A stretch of 64,000 nt of DNA from Strigamia acuminata. Taxonomy: Eukaryota > Arthropoda > Chilopoda > Geophilomorpha > Linotaeniidae. Each line of letters begins with the position of its first letter. Position 1 is the stretch's first letter. The position numbers were made by a program, and so were the translations under genes. Below the pieces are notes generated by a model. That model was not told the origin of the DNA. It saw only the letters and a list, made by a program, of their open reading frames with translations, and did no database searches. This document shows positions 52,054-63,860 of the stretch, piece after piece. The DNA is taken from NCBI GenBank assembly GCA_949358305.1, contig OX442318.1, forward strand, positions 5,566,501 to 5,630,500, read 5' to 3'.

Positions 52054-53836
52054 ATGCATTTGTCTGTGGACAATTTTTATTCCATGAAACCACGCGAAAA
52101 ACCAATTAGCGATTATAGGAGTAGGTTGAAATCGTTCTGGGGTTATGCATTTGGCATATTTGGCATAGAAATTTGCAAGGATGGCAAGTTGTCAACAAGA
52201 AAACTCATCACTCTCTTTGTATTTGCAATAATCCAATTGGCCATTCTACTCCACTACTTTCTCTGCTTTATCCACACCTTTGCAGTTGCATCTGCAATAA
52301 CCACAATCAGTGCCTATGCCGCTCCTTTAGTCAGTATTTGTTTGTCCGTAATCAATCTGTGGTTGATGGGCAAGCGGAGAATTGCAATCACTAAATTGCA
52401 CGATGATTCTATTTCCTGTCTAAGTGACCACACTGAATGCATGAAAAACCTGTGGCTGTATACCTTGGTCCCCTCTGTGTGCTTATTTGGTTTGGTCGTG
52501 ATCGGGACATTGAGCTCAGTCTGTAATGTTCTCATGCAAAACGACGAGGTTATCCGTCTTTATTCAAATATATATTTTTTTGGAATTAATTTTACAGATG
52601 AACATTTGTTCATTGCTCGTGTAGTAATGTGTGTTGAATTACTATTAATATGGCCGATTACTATGGGATTTATCAGTATTTCTGTGTGGTTTTTTAACTA
52701 CGTGTGTCGTTTGGTTTTCTATCGCTTTAAATATTTGAATATGAAACTTGAGAAGATTTTGTCGAGTGGGAATCAATTGAGTGGGTTTGAGTTGTCCGAA
52801 TATCGCCGGAATCATCAACTTGCTTGCGATGTGACTGAGGAATTGAGCGAGGTTTGGTCACCTTTGATTGTTTTTTGGCTTCTTGGAATCATTCTGAGTT
52901 TATGTTTTAACTTAAGAGGATTGTCTTTGGAGTCATTGTCAACATGGAATTTGATTGTATTTTTGATTGATATTCTGATACAAGTGTGGTTGATTGTTGG
53001 TTTGTTTAATGCAGCTTCACTCGTGAATTTTGAGGTAAGATGTTGATCAAAAGATGTGAGATTGTTCTAAATGATATTTTGATTACAGGCTCATAAATTA
53101 GCAGTGAAATTAGTTACATTTCATGTAACAAAATCAGCACTTATTCGTACAAATCAGGTAATTTAATAATAACTAAATGATTAGAGTTTTTGCTTTACAG
53201 CATAATTGTAGCCGCATTCAAAACCTAAAATAATTTTTGTTTTACTTCAATTTTAAAACAAAAATGACATCATTTCCAGTTTAAACCCATGTTAAAACTT
53301 AAAATACACTTAAACTAACATTGTTATTTTTATTTTTGAATGCAGCTACTATTTCTTATTATTTCATTAATTTTTTTATTATTTTGTATAGATGGATGAT
53401 GATTATGATATTAATTATACGCTCTTAAGTGATCGACTTGTCAACACACGCATAGGTATCAATGCGTCTGGATTATTTTTGCTGAATACATCAAGTTTTC
53501 TCAGCGTAAGTGCTAACCAAAACGATGTGGGTTCATTTCATCGAATCCCGTTTCCTTTAATTCATTTTCAATTACCTAAATATGATGACTTTGTTTCTTT
53601 TCTCGTAAGAAATGCCTTGACCCCGCAACTTTCCCCTAACTTCCCCTTAGCCGTTATTTTTGTCTGCACGCTGCGGAACCCATTTGCCACTTTAAGAATT
53701 CGGGATTCGAAGAAACTGGTTCAAAACCCACCAATCGTACGAGTGAAAAAAGATGATGAAAACATCGATTTTTATTGTTTTCTAGGTGACAGCTACATTG
53801 TTGACGTACGCTGTTGTGGTTTATCAAACACGGTAA
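52054..53836 (+). CDS. Gustatory receptor family protein, gene F, complete (4 exons)
   Basis: Exons 52054-53034, 53089-53157, 53392-53505 and 53786-53836 give about 404 residues with phase-0 introns. Exon 4 begins GTG ACA instead of ATG ACA, which is harmless inside a spliced frame. The terminal signature is TYAVVVYQ. It is closest to C (SVCLFGLV.IGTLS, YSNIYFFGINF). Exon 2 has FHV where the paralogues have FPV. Intron 2 holds an extra palindromic-looking segment, and intron 3 (280 bp) carries the segment shared with gene E. Confidence 0.87.
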
Positions 53837-54080
53837 TGTTTAGTTAACACTTGAACTACTGTTGTAGAAGTTGCGATATTTAGAAAGTCTAATTTCTACA
53901 AGTATGAACACAAGAAGAGTTTCTAAAAGTTGGGTACTTATGTAGATAAGTAGTTCAAGTGTGAAGATGGCATTGTGTGGATTACGCAAACAGCAAAATA
54001 ATTATTCACTCATCATAATTCGATCAACTATCAACTAAGGTTGTTGAAACTATAAAGTGTAAGAAATTCTCTTCCTACTG
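53837..54080 (+). other. Spacer after Gr gene F
   Basis: It includes a short inverted pair (GAACTACTGTTGTAGAAG near 53855, AGTAGTTCAAG near 53950). No gene. Confidence 0.4.
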
Positions 54081-54084
54081 CAAC

Positions 54085-54403
54085 CGACAGAACATCCTGA
54101 CGCTGACTAACCTGCTACTCCTCCAAGATCTCTCGTCCCTCTATTGACGCCGTCCCTAATCTTAGTCATCCTGCCCACGCCATTGCCGAATTCTACAACC
54201 CAGAGATCTACACCCGCTCTACGCATCGTCACAAGTTTGAGCTGAATACACGCATCACTAGCTACCAGGCTAAATCGTTTCCTCATCGGTGTACCCTGAT
54301 GTGGAATGACCTCAACAAGAAAACTCATCAATCACTCTTTTTGTATTTGCAATAATCCAATTGGCTATTCTACTCCACTACTTTGTGTGCTTCATCCATA
54401 ATT
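54085..54403 (+). pseudogene. LINE-type reverse transcriptase tail fused to a Gr exon-1 scrap
   Basis: 54220-54312 codes for THRHKFELNTRITSYQAKSF followed by CTLMWNDLN, like the C-terminal end of non-LTR reverse transcriptases. At 54313 it switches to about 90 bp of Gr exon 1 (TTTGTATTTGCAATAATCCA, then TGTGTGCTTCATCCATAA). Both parts are fragments. Confidence 0.5.
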
Positions 54404-54665
54404 TGATTGACAATTCTCTGGTAAAACTGTAAAACATACTTTGTCTTTGTTTTTGACCATTAATATTCGATTGTTTACCTGCAATTATGTTAACACGAAA
54501 AGTGTTTGTTTTTGGTGATATTATACGGTATTAAATTACATTGGTAAGACATCAATTATCTGTCTTTGAGTTTACTTTCAAACACTTGAGAAATTAACAC
54601 ACTTTCTACTGGCGTTAAAATCACGTTGACACAGCAACCATTGTGACTGCAGACACAACCACAAA
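54404..54665 (+). promoter_or_regulatory. Conserved upstream block of Gr gene G
   Basis: Paralogous to the blocks before C, E and F, with GGCGTTAAAATCACGTTGAC near 54614 as in gene E. Confidence 0.55.
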
Positions 54666-55680
54666 ATGCATTTGTTCGTAGACAATTTTCATTCTATGAA
54701 ACCACCCAAAAATCCAATTAGCGACTATAGAAGTAGGTTGAAATCGTTCTGGGGTTATGCATTTGGCATATTTGGCATAGAAATTTGCAAGGATGGCAAG
54801 TTATCAACAAGAAAACTCACCACTCTCGTTGTATTTGCAATAATCCAATTGGCCCTTCTACTCCACTACTTTGTGTGCTTTATCCATACTGTTGCACATA
54901 AACCTACAATAACCACTGTTAGTTCGTTTGCCGGTCTATTAACACCTATTTCCTTGTCTCTGTTCAATTTGTGGTTTATGGATAAGAGAAGAATTGCAAT
55001 GACCAATTTGTTTAATGATTCTATTTCCTGTCTAATTGGCCACACTGAATGTATGAGAAATCTGTGGCGATATTCTTTGATTCCCTCTGTGAGCTTGTTT
55101 GCTATGGTCCTTATTGAGACGATGTGCGTAAGCTGTGAGATTATTTTGCTAAGCAACGACGGAAATCGTAATTACTCAAAATTGTATCTTTCGCGGAGTA
55201 ATCTTGCGGATGAACATTTGTTCATTGCTCGTGTAGTACTATGTGTTCAATTCTTGTTGGCAATGATAATTCCTATTACATTTATCAATATTTCTGTCTG
55301 GTTTTTTAACTACATGTGTTATTTGGTGTTTTATCGCTTTAAACAGTTGAATATGAAACTTGAAAGGGTTTTAAGAAGTGGGCATCGATTGAGTAGATTT
55401 GAGTTGTCCGAATATCGCAGGCAACATCAACTTGCGTGCGAAGTGACTGAGGAATTGAGCGTTGTTTGGTCTCCTTTGATTGTTTTTTGGCTTCTTGGAA
55501 TCATTCTGAGCTCACGTTTTAACCTACGAGCATTAACTATTGATATGTCAACATGGAATCTGATTGGAACTGTGACTGAAGTTTTAAGACAATTGTGGTT
55601 GATTGTTGGTTTATTTCGAGCAGGTTTACTCGTAAATGTTGAGGTAAGATGTCAGTCAAAAGATGAGATATTATTCTAAA

Positions 55681-55900
55681 TGTAGTTTTTACATTCGAAG
55701 CAGTTTGTTGGAAAGGACGAGACGCGTGGTTAGGTTTAACATGAATGACTAGTTTTATTTTAATCCTAAACACATGATATACAGAAATGAAAGGGGTGCG
55801 CTCAACCCTGATTGGTTTGCGCCAAGTACGTCATCTGGACGTCGTGGGCGCGCAGGTGAAACGTTCACCTAACGTGAAAACAAGACACTCAAATACAACA
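55681..55900 (+). mobile_element. Solo LTR, 220 bp, in intron 1 of Gr gene G
   Basis: It starts TGTAG and ends CAACA, flanked by the 5-bp duplication CTAAA at 55676-55680 and 55901-55905. Gene D intron 1 shows the empty site (CTCTAAAGAAAAATTTG). TG...CA ends with a 5-bp duplication are typical of retroviral-type integration followed by LTR-LTR recombination. It is a different family from the 1.4-kb LTR at 11806. Confidence 0.85.
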
Positions 55901-56081
55901 CTAAAGGAAAATTTGATTACAGGCTCATAAATTAGCAGTGAATTTACTTACCTTTCCTGTATCAAAATCAGCACTTAGCAATACATCGGATCAGGTAATT
56001 TAAGAAATACAATAGCAAAATTCTATTATTTATTACCATTATTTCTATTTTGTACTAGTAGATGGAATATTATGTTAATTA

Positions 56082-56781
56082 GGCCCGCTATTCCACGCGC
56101 GGCATTACTTACTGCGGCGCCGCTATTGTTCATACCCATGGAATTACTAATAGCGGCGCCGCTATTGTTCATACCCGTGAAATGGGTTGGCGCGGCACCA
56201 AGTTTTGGTTAAGTCGGGATAAACAGTAGCGATTTGAGTGCTTAAACCTAGTTAGAGTTGGAGTTACAGGGAAGTTGGCTGGGAAATTGAGTGAGATTTG
56301 TTCTAAGGTTAATGGATTGAATCTACAGAGTCTATCAGCAGTAACTTTTTCTATAATGTGTTGGTGTGTAGTTTATGTATTATTAATTATTGTAGCATGC
56401 ATATTTTTCGTATTGTGCGGACCAAAATTAATGGAGAGGAAAGGTTAATTTCACATACAAAACATGTTACTTTTAAATGCAGCCCCAGTGGCTTCTCTGT
56501 GATGCATTTTGTACTGTTGACGTAAGAAATTATCACGTAATTCGTTTTAACAGGGAACAAATGGTGTCATTGAGTGTATGCGCCGCACGTTATTAAGACG
56601 TGCCGCGTCACGTCATACAAACGTGCCGCGCAAGATCATCGAAACCGTACTTGCTTTTCGAATCGCCGCGCCAACCCATACTATGGGTATCAACAATAGC
56701 GGCGCCGCTATTGTTGATACAATGGATGTGCGGCAAGAAAATTTGCCGCGCCAAGTAATGCCGCGCGGAGTACTCGTCACC
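56082..56781 (+). mobile_element. 700-bp hAT-like MITE in exon 3 of Gr gene G
   Basis: The 8-bp duplication GTTAATTA occurs at 56074-56081 and 56782-56789. The ends GGCCCGCTATTCCACGCGCG and (reversed) GGTGACGAGTACTCCGCGCG are imperfect inverted repeats with a common CGCGCGGCATTACTT. GCGGCGCCGCTATTGTT palindromic modules occur on both sides. Confidence 0.85.
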
Positions 56782-56974
56782 GTTAATTATATGCTTTTAA
56801 GTGAGCGACTTGTCAACACACACATAGGCATAAATGCATCTGGCTTGTTTTTGCTAAATACTTCAAGTTTTCTCAGTGTAAGTTTGTAACCCACTTAGCT
56901 AATAAATGAAAACATAAGCTGAAAATATCAACTTTTGCTGATTTTAGATGGCAGCAACATTGTTGACATACGTT

Positions 56975-57281
56975 GGTGTGTTCTTGTGCTTGTATTTGCA
57001 TGGATGCAATGGATTGCAATGATGCAGCCGGATTGTAGTTGGATTGGAGTCAGACACGAGGCAGTTGTTGTAGGGAAATTTGCATGAATTAATTTATTAG
57101 CATCAAAAATGCAGGTGGCGCTGTACGCACACACGTGCGTACACGCACGTCACAAATTAACAAACATATGATGGAGTGCAAAACACTCCAGTATCCCCTC
57201 AATTGCGAAACAGTGCAATTAAGGAGAGCAATTAAAACAGTAACATTAATTAACAAACATATGATGGAGTGCAAAACACTC
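56975..57281 (+). mobile_element. 307-bp hAT-like element in exon 4 of Gr gene G
   Basis: The 8-bp duplication CATACGTT occurs at 56967-56974 and 57282-57289. The ends GGTGTGTTCTTG and (reversed) GAGTGTTTTGCA are weakly inverted. Two copies of AACAAACATATGATGGAGTG lie near 57160 and 57250. Confidence 0.8.
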
Positions 57282-57313
57282 CATACGTTATTGTTCTTTA
57301 TCAATCAGCTTAA

Positions 57314-57545
57314 GTGTTCATTACGCAGGTACGATATAAATGGGAAACGATATCCCACACCCATAATGATGCTTTTAACATTAATCATATTGGTTGTCAA
57401 TACATCGTTATCTACTACCGACAGGAAATGATTTATGTCTGTTTTCTTTCGTAAAACATACTACACCTCACACAACAAACTGCAGGCAATTAGCGTTAAA
57501 ACTAGTTTAGAGTGAAATCATTTTAACTGCAATCAGCAGCTCAAC
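57314..57545 (+). promoter_or_regulatory. Upstream region of Gr gene H
   Basis: Very similar to 58947-59178 before gene I. CACAACAAACTGCAGGCAAT lies about 75 bp before the ATG, followed by TAGCGTTAAAACTAG. Confidence 0.6.
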
Positions 57546-58946
57546 ATGCATTTGTCCGTGCAAAATTTCCATTTCATCAAACAACAACCGGAAAAATCAG
57601 TTAACGACTATGCAAATAGATTGAAATCGTTCTGGGGTTACACATTCGGCATATTTGGCATAGAAATATGCAAGAACGGCAATAATTCTACAAGAAAACT
57701 CACCACTCTCGTTGTATTTGTAATAATCCAACTGGCCCTTCTCATCCACTACATTACTTGCTTCATTCGCACGATTCTGCTTGAATCTGCAGTATCTCTA
57801 TTCAGTAATTACGCCGCTCTCATAATCACTACTTCCTTGTCTGTATTTAACATGTGGTTTATGAGCAAAAGAAGAATCGCAATCACTAAATTGCAGGACG
57901 ATTCCCTTTACTGTTTAATCGGAAACATGGAAGACTTGAAAAGTCTGTGGCTGTCTTCCTTGGTCCCCTCTTTGTGCTTGTTCGCCATACTCGTCATCGA
58001 GGCGTTGACTGAAGTCACTGACATACTGACGTTATCCGACGAAGGACTCCGAGCCTACTCCACTCTATATCTTTGGAGAATTGATCTGGCAGACGAACAT
58101 TTGTACATTGCTCGAATATTACTACCTGTTGTATTCTCGTTATCAGTGCTGATTTCCATGGGATTTGTCAGCATTTCTGTCTGGTTTTTTACCTACGTGT
58201 GTCATTTGTTGTTCTATCGCTTTAAAAATTTGAATATGAATTTGGAGAAGATTTTATCGAGTAGGAATCAATTGAGTGGATTTGAGTTGACCGAATATCG
58301 CAGACAACATCAACTTGCGTGCGAAGCGACTGAAGAATTGAGTGATGTTTGGTCTCCTTTGATTATGCTTTGGCTTCTTGGATCTGGATTGAGTTTGTGT
58401 TTTGACATGAGAGCGTTGTGTATGGGAATACCATTTTGGTGCGTTGTTTCATTTCTGACTGACATCGTAAGACTACTGTGGTTGATTGTTGGATTGTTTA
58501 AAGCGGCTTCACTTGTGAATGTCGAGGTAAGATGTCCATCAAAAAATAATATGTTTTTCTCAAAGAAATTTTGATTCTAGGCTCATAAATTAGCAGTGAA
58601 GTTGCTTACTTTTCCACTATCAGAATCAGCATTTAGCGATACATCGGATCAGGTAATTTAAGAAATAGAATAGCAAAATACTATTATTTATTACCATTAT
58701 TTCTATTTTGTAGATGGAATATTATGTTAAGTATATGCTTTTAAGTGAGCGACTTGTCAACACACACATAGGCATAAATGCATCTGGCTTGTTTTTGCTA
58801 AATACTTCAAGTTTTCTCAGTGTAAGTTTAAACCCAACCAACCTATCGAATGAATGACAAGATATGCTGAAAATATCAACTTTTGTTGTTCTTAGATGGC
58901 AGTAACATTGTTGACATACGTTATCGTGCTTTATCAATCAGGTTAA
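57546..58946 (+). CDS. Gustatory receptor family protein, gene H, complete (4 exons)
   Basis: Exons 57546-58526, 58581-58652, 58714-58821 and 58896-58946 give about 403 residues with phase-0 introns. It shares with gene I the H/I-clade words FIKQQP, FNMWFMSKRRIAITKLQDD and GIPFWCVVSFLTDIVR. Exon 2 has 24 codons and exon 3 has 36, whereas A-F have 23 and 38. The terminal signature is TYVIVLYQ. In exon 1 FFTYVCHLLFYRFKNLNMNL replaces the usual FFNY. It is probably a chemosensory channel subunit, ligand unknown. Confidence 0.88.
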
Positions 58947-59178
58947 GTGTTCATTACGCAGATACGATATAAATGGGAAACGATATACCACACCCATAAT
59001 GATGCTTTTAACATTAATCATATTGGTTGTCAATATATCGTTATCTACTACCGACAGGAAATGATTTATGTCTGTTTTCTTTCGTAAAACATACTGCACC
59101 TCCCACAACAAACTGCGGGCAATTAGCGTTAAAACTAGTTTAGAGTGAAATCATTTTAACTCCAATCAGCAGCTCAAC
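58947..59178 (+). promoter_or_regulatory. Upstream region of Gr gene I
   Basis: Paralogous to 57314-57545; CACAACAAACTGCGGGCAAT lies about 75 bp before the ATG. Confidence 0.6.
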
Positions 59179-60585
59179 ATGCATTTGTCCGTAGAAAATT
59201 TCCATTTCATCAAACAACAACCGGCAAAATCAGTTAACGACTACGCAAGTAGGTTGAAATCTTTCTGGGGTTATGCATTCGGCATATTCGGCCTAAAAAT
59301 ATGCAAGGACGGCAATGATTCTAAAAGAAAACTCACCACTCTCGTTGTATTTGTAATAATCCAACTGGCCCTTCTCATCCACTACATTACTTGCTTTATT
59401 TGCACGATTCTGCTCGAATCTGCAGTATCCCTATTCAGTAATTACGCCGCTCTCATAGTCAGTAGTTCCTTGTCTCTATTTAACATGTGGTTTATGAGCA
59501 AGAGAAGAATCGCAATCACCAAATTGCAGGACGATTGCCTTTACTGTGTAATCGGAAACACGGAAGACTTGAAGAGTCTGTGGCTGTATTCCTTGGTCCC
59601 CTCCTTGTGCTTGTTCGCTATACTCGTAATCGAGGCGTTGACTTCAGTTGCTGACATTCTGACGTTACCCAACGATGGACTCCGTGACTACTCCGCTCTG
59701 TATCTTTGGAGAGTAAATTTTGAAGATGAACATTTGTACATTGCTCGAATGTTAATGTCTTTGGAAATGGTGTTAATGTTTCTCATTTCTATTGGATTTG
59801 TAAATATCTCCGCCTGGTTTTTTAACTACTCGTGTTGTTTGGTTTTCTATCGTTTTAAACATTTGAATGCGAAACTGGAGAAGATTTTATCGAGTGGGAG
59901 TCAGTTGAGTGGGTTTGAGTTGTCCGAATATCGCAGACAACATCAACTTGCTTGCGAAGCGACTGAAGAATTGAGCGATGTGTGGTCTCCTTTGATTGTG
60001 GTTTGGCTTCTAGGATCTGGTTTATGTTTGTGTTTCGACTTGAGAGCTTTGTGTATGGGAATACCATTTTGGTGCGTCGTTTCATTTCTGACTGACATCG
60101 TAAGACAACTGTGGTTGATTGTTGGATTGTTTAAAGCGGCTTCACTTGTGAATGTCGAGGTAAGATGTCGATCGAAAAATGATAGGTGTTTTTCTCTAAT
60201 AAATTTTGATTATAGGCTCATAAATTAGCAGTGAAGTTGCTTACTTTTTCTCTATCAGAATCAGCACTTACTCACTCGCATCAGGTAAGCTTAGCACACT
60301 TGTGTTCACAATAGACCCGACGCAACGCAACGCAACCTAGCTTTAGGTTATTGAAATTTATTGATGGTGTAGATTGGTTATTATGTTAATTATTTACTAT
60401 TAACTGAGCGACTTGTCAGCAAAAGCGTAGGCATAAATGCTTCTGGATTATTTTTGCTGAATGCTTCAAGTTTTATCTGTGTAAGTAAGAGATAATGCAG
60501 AATAACCTCTATTTTTATTGATTGTAATTTGTAGATGGCAGGGACAGTGCTCACGTATGTTATTGTGCTGTATCAATCATATTAA
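59179..60585 (+). CDS. Gustatory receptor family protein, gene I, complete (4 exons)
   Basis: Exons 59179-60159, 60216-60284, 60373-60480 and 60535-60585 give about 402 residues with phase-0 introns. It is the sister of gene H across exon 1. Exons 3-4 are more diverged (LVSKSVGINASGLFLLNASS, FIC, MAGTVLTYVIVLYQSY) and resemble the remnants at 38.8 and 51.8 kb, so the 3' end may come from another lineage by conversion or unequal crossing-over. Confidence 0.87.
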
Positions 60586-61128
60586 GTACCCATTATACAA
60601 ACAAGATAATTGGAATAAATATTCCTGACATTAAATCACCAAGTTTTCTTATCATAATTTGATCTACAAGTCCATAAAACTGTAAAACATACTTTGTCTG
60701 TATTTGCATGCAAATTACAGCTTTAATCGCCTAAAATTTATGTTTTACAGCTTAACTAATTAGCAATTGCATTCACATTATTTTAAAAGTGTCAAGAAAT
60801 ATTTTATTACCAGTAAAATTTATATCTACGCAAGTAATGATCTTTTTTTATCGTGATGACTTAGTGATAATTACCCCATTAAGTTGCTAAGACATAATTT
60901 ATCGGCTTCGGTGTTTACTTTGACGCACATCAAAACACAACAAACTTCTTCCTCCAGCTAACCGCAGGCAGTTGGCGGTAAAAACGCATTGAGAGAAGTA
61001 GCATTGTGTTTCTTCTCATCATCAAAACTATCTCGTGTCTCTTGTGTATTTCATGGTTTATTTCGTCGTGTGTGTTACGTCCAGCATCTCTTGACCACGT
61101 GGCGTCCGTCCGAACACTCACAACGACA
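60586..61128 (+). other. Spacer and upstream region of a truncated Gr gene
   Basis: No gene. A CCGCAGGCAGTTGGCGGTAA word at about 60962 resembles the shared upstream motif of the other Gr genes. Confidence 0.5.
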
Positions 61129-61165
61129 TGAATTTGTCTGTGGAAAACATTGATCTCATGGAACA
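61129..61165 (+). pseudogene. Truncated start of a Gr exon 1
   Basis: ATG AAT TTG TCT GTG GAA AAC codes MNLSVENIDLME, matching the MHLSVEN start of gene I. Homology stops after about 12 codons, where the next element begins with TGTGACGG. Confidence 0.6.
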
Positions 61166-61336
61166 TGTGACGGTTATAAAACCGTATTATCCAATGTTCA
61201 CACTAGATGGCGCTGTTTGTCTAACGCGCGCAGTTTAAACTCGATAAAGTTGCGAGTTATATTAAAGAATTAATATAACGTTGCGAATAAAATATACAGT
61301 ATTTTATTGGACTAAGCTAAGTATTATTTACTTGAG

Positions 61337-62401
61337 ATATTGATTCTATCGAATCAATATCCGGTTTTACTTACCTGTTAAAGATGACCAATCGGACTCT
61401 TCTGGACCCAGTTCAATATTAGGTCCGGACTAGTGATCCACGAATCCATCGATTCAGACACCTGATTGGCTGTCGCCAATCTGATTGTTCTCTAGAACTA
61501 TATAAGCTCTGGTTTTCACGAGCTCCCCCCCTGGCTTGATTCTGAATATGTTTATATTGTTTGTATTGATAAGTTGTTATCGTTGGATCTCACTTTCTTT
61601 ATCGACACATCAGGCCTCCTCAGCTCTCCACAAATAGTATTATTACTAGTTTGTTATTGCTTGTTGTAGGGCCCTTTCGGGAAGGCTAACTCCGGTAATA
61701 GACATGTTAACAACATGAAATGGCCCCGTAGTGTTAGCCAGCTGTTCTAAGGGACAGTAGGATTTCATACGGTGGCATAGTATAATGCTCATGCACGGGA
61801 TTGACTAACCCGTTAAATAAATGTCAAATTATATGATCGGTGATAGTCGCATCTATTTGCGAGATTCTCCGATCATAGGTCAGATGCTCTGCCAGAGCAC
61901 ATATACGGGAAGTCAAACCCGTCAAACAAATGCGGGCAAACTATTTTCCCAGGGTTCCGATGCAGTGCATTGGCCCTTCCGTTAAGTGGGCAAGACTTGT
62001 CCGAGGTCGGTAAAAGCCTTATTCACAGGCGACGCACCGGGTTGGTAGCCTGTGAGCAATTGCATTCATACCTTGCGCTAAACAAATACTCGGGTATTGG
62101 TAATGCCGATCTGGTAGTCCCCCAGGAACTGTTTACCCAGTGGTTGGTACCACTGAAAGCGACTCGTCGCAGAAAACAAATACCCGGCGCCTGATCACGA
62201 GAGCTTGTCGTCGTAAGGCATGCTGGCGGATGGAGTCTCAACAACTCCCGCGATGGTCCCCTCGACTGTCGTGACTGTCCCCGCCCATAGAATAACAATA
62301 TAACAATTCATTTGTTATATTACATTAATATTGATTTGTTGAATTAAATATGGAATATTCTAATGAATATTCCCGACCGAATACGAAGGACTCTTCGTAT
62401 T
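61337..62401 (+). repeat. Long chain of short hairpins in the probable second LTR
   Basis: Perfect or near-perfect stems (loop in lower case): ATATTGATTC tatc at 61337; GAATC catc at 61442; GATTGGC tgtc at 61464; GATAA gttg at 61568; CATGTT aac at 61703; CTGTTC taag at 61742; ACGGG/CCCGT at 61795 and 61905; TATGATCGG/CCGATCATA 61832-61877; TGCTCT gcc at 61885; TCACAGGC/GCCTGTGA 62023-62055; AATAC tcgg at 62085; CAGTGGT tggt at 62138; AATATAACAA ttcat at 62297; GGAATATTC taat at 62352; AATACGAAG gact at 62380. Loops of four bases dominate and stem sequences are unrelated. Confidence 0.8.
61499..61506 (+). promoter_or_regulatory. TATA box of the probable second LTR
   Basis: TATATAAG lies 333 bp after the proposed LTR start, in a GC-richer context (CTCTAGAACTATATAAGC) typical of LTR promoters. 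Confidence 0.5.
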
Positions 62402-63860
62402 AATAGATATCCGAGCTGCGGGACCGAATACGTCTCCGTAGCGCTAACTGTGACGATGCCGCAAAGTCAGCCGCACCACTCGAACAGCATCGCCCGGAAC
62501 CTCAACCAGTGTAGCCGCCGTTACACTTATCCAGAACCCCAACTCCAGTTGTAATGTTAATAAACATGTAATTATATCACACAAAATCGTAAGTTGTTAC
62601 ATTTGATCACATATTCACGTTGTACAGACTTCCGTAGCTTATCTCGGTTAGGTTATTTCTAGTTGTAGAAATGTCTTGTCTAAACCGATTTATCTCTTGT
62701 AATGGCTAATTATTCAGCCAAAAGTAGAATCGTCACAAGTGGAGGTTCTACCGAGATAGGCTGTCCAAATTTTAAATAAAATATTTGAAGTTTTGTGTGT
62801 CTATCGTGAATTCGAATAAGTGTAACTTTTACGGTGATTTTTGTGTGTAAAATAAGTTTCGAACGAAATTTATATTTGTGTCTAATTTATTTATTCCGTT
62901 TTAAAGTGCTTTGCAAGATAATAAATGTAATTCATTTGCATTTCCGATTTTCCGCCGAAGAAATTGTATGTTTTAAACAAACTAATAATTTCCCACCGCG
63001 TGGTCAGGCCTAATGATCCGACCACGAGAATTGGAAAATCTTGCCCGAACTTGTCGTTGTTACGTCCGCCCGTGATACGTCGATTCGCCGTCGTCGATTC
63101 GAGAAACCACATGGTTGGGCCTAATGCGAAAAGTTCCACAAGTTTTATCGGGAATTCTAACTGAATTCCGACAAGTATTTGTAGTTTGTTTATTTTTATA
63201 ACTGTATAAATACTTGAGATTTCAAGTTAAACCTAACTTTATTCGCGTGAATAAAATACAAGGAAATTGACATTTTCGAAGGAATTAAAATTTATATTTT
63301 ATTTCAAAGGGCTATTTTATTTACATACTTGATTCTACATTAAAATGTTCGGTCAAAATTAGGATTTCAAAACTTTGAAATCCAATATCTACGAGTGAAA
63401 AATTCATTCCAATGTTGGCGAAGAAATTCTCGTTTGTTGTGTTGCCTAGCAACCAATGCTTTGCAGCAAAGCCGTAGTAGTCGATAGATTTCACGCGCTC
63501 TTGTTATACGAAATTTCAGCGAAATTCAAATTGGTTATAAATAAGATTTTATTATGGAAATAAGTAATACTTTTTCGGTGAATTTGGATGATCGTCCATT
63601 TTTATTTTTTGTGACTACGTCATAATTCAGAAATCTGACTAGATCATGGGTCCGCGAAAAAGGTGAAATCCATCAATCACAGACAAGATTAAAATCTCGT
63701 GAGACTAACGTTTGAAGTTCGACCAATCAGAAAGGTTTACAGAGGTACTTGAAACCCAGAACGACCCAGTGAAACCATTGCTTCGTTTGCAACCTTCCAG
63801 ATCGCTTGTGACTTCTTCGTTTATTTGTGAATTTTTTGGAATCTTGATTTCGATTAAAAG

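Larger units (their letters stand above)
54666..57313 (+). pseudogene. Gr gene G, disrupted by three separate insertions
   Basis: Exon 1 (54666-55643) is intact and is the sister of gene D (KLERVLRSGHRLSRF). Exon 2 is 55923-55994. Intron 1 contains a 220-bp solo LTR. Exon 3 starts at 56062 and is split by a 700-bp hAT-like element after codon 6 (remainder 56790-56877). Exon 4 is split by a 307-bp hAT-like element after TYV (56948-56974 and 57290-57313). Each insertion shows its own target duplication. The exon-1 coding frame has no stop, so inactivation looks recent. Spliced mRNA could only code a receptor lacking the last helix. Confidence 0.9.

Noticed and set aside
61970-62554. Short ORFs in the second hairpin region
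   Set aside because: Dense inverted repeats and no recognisable domain; unlikely to be coding.
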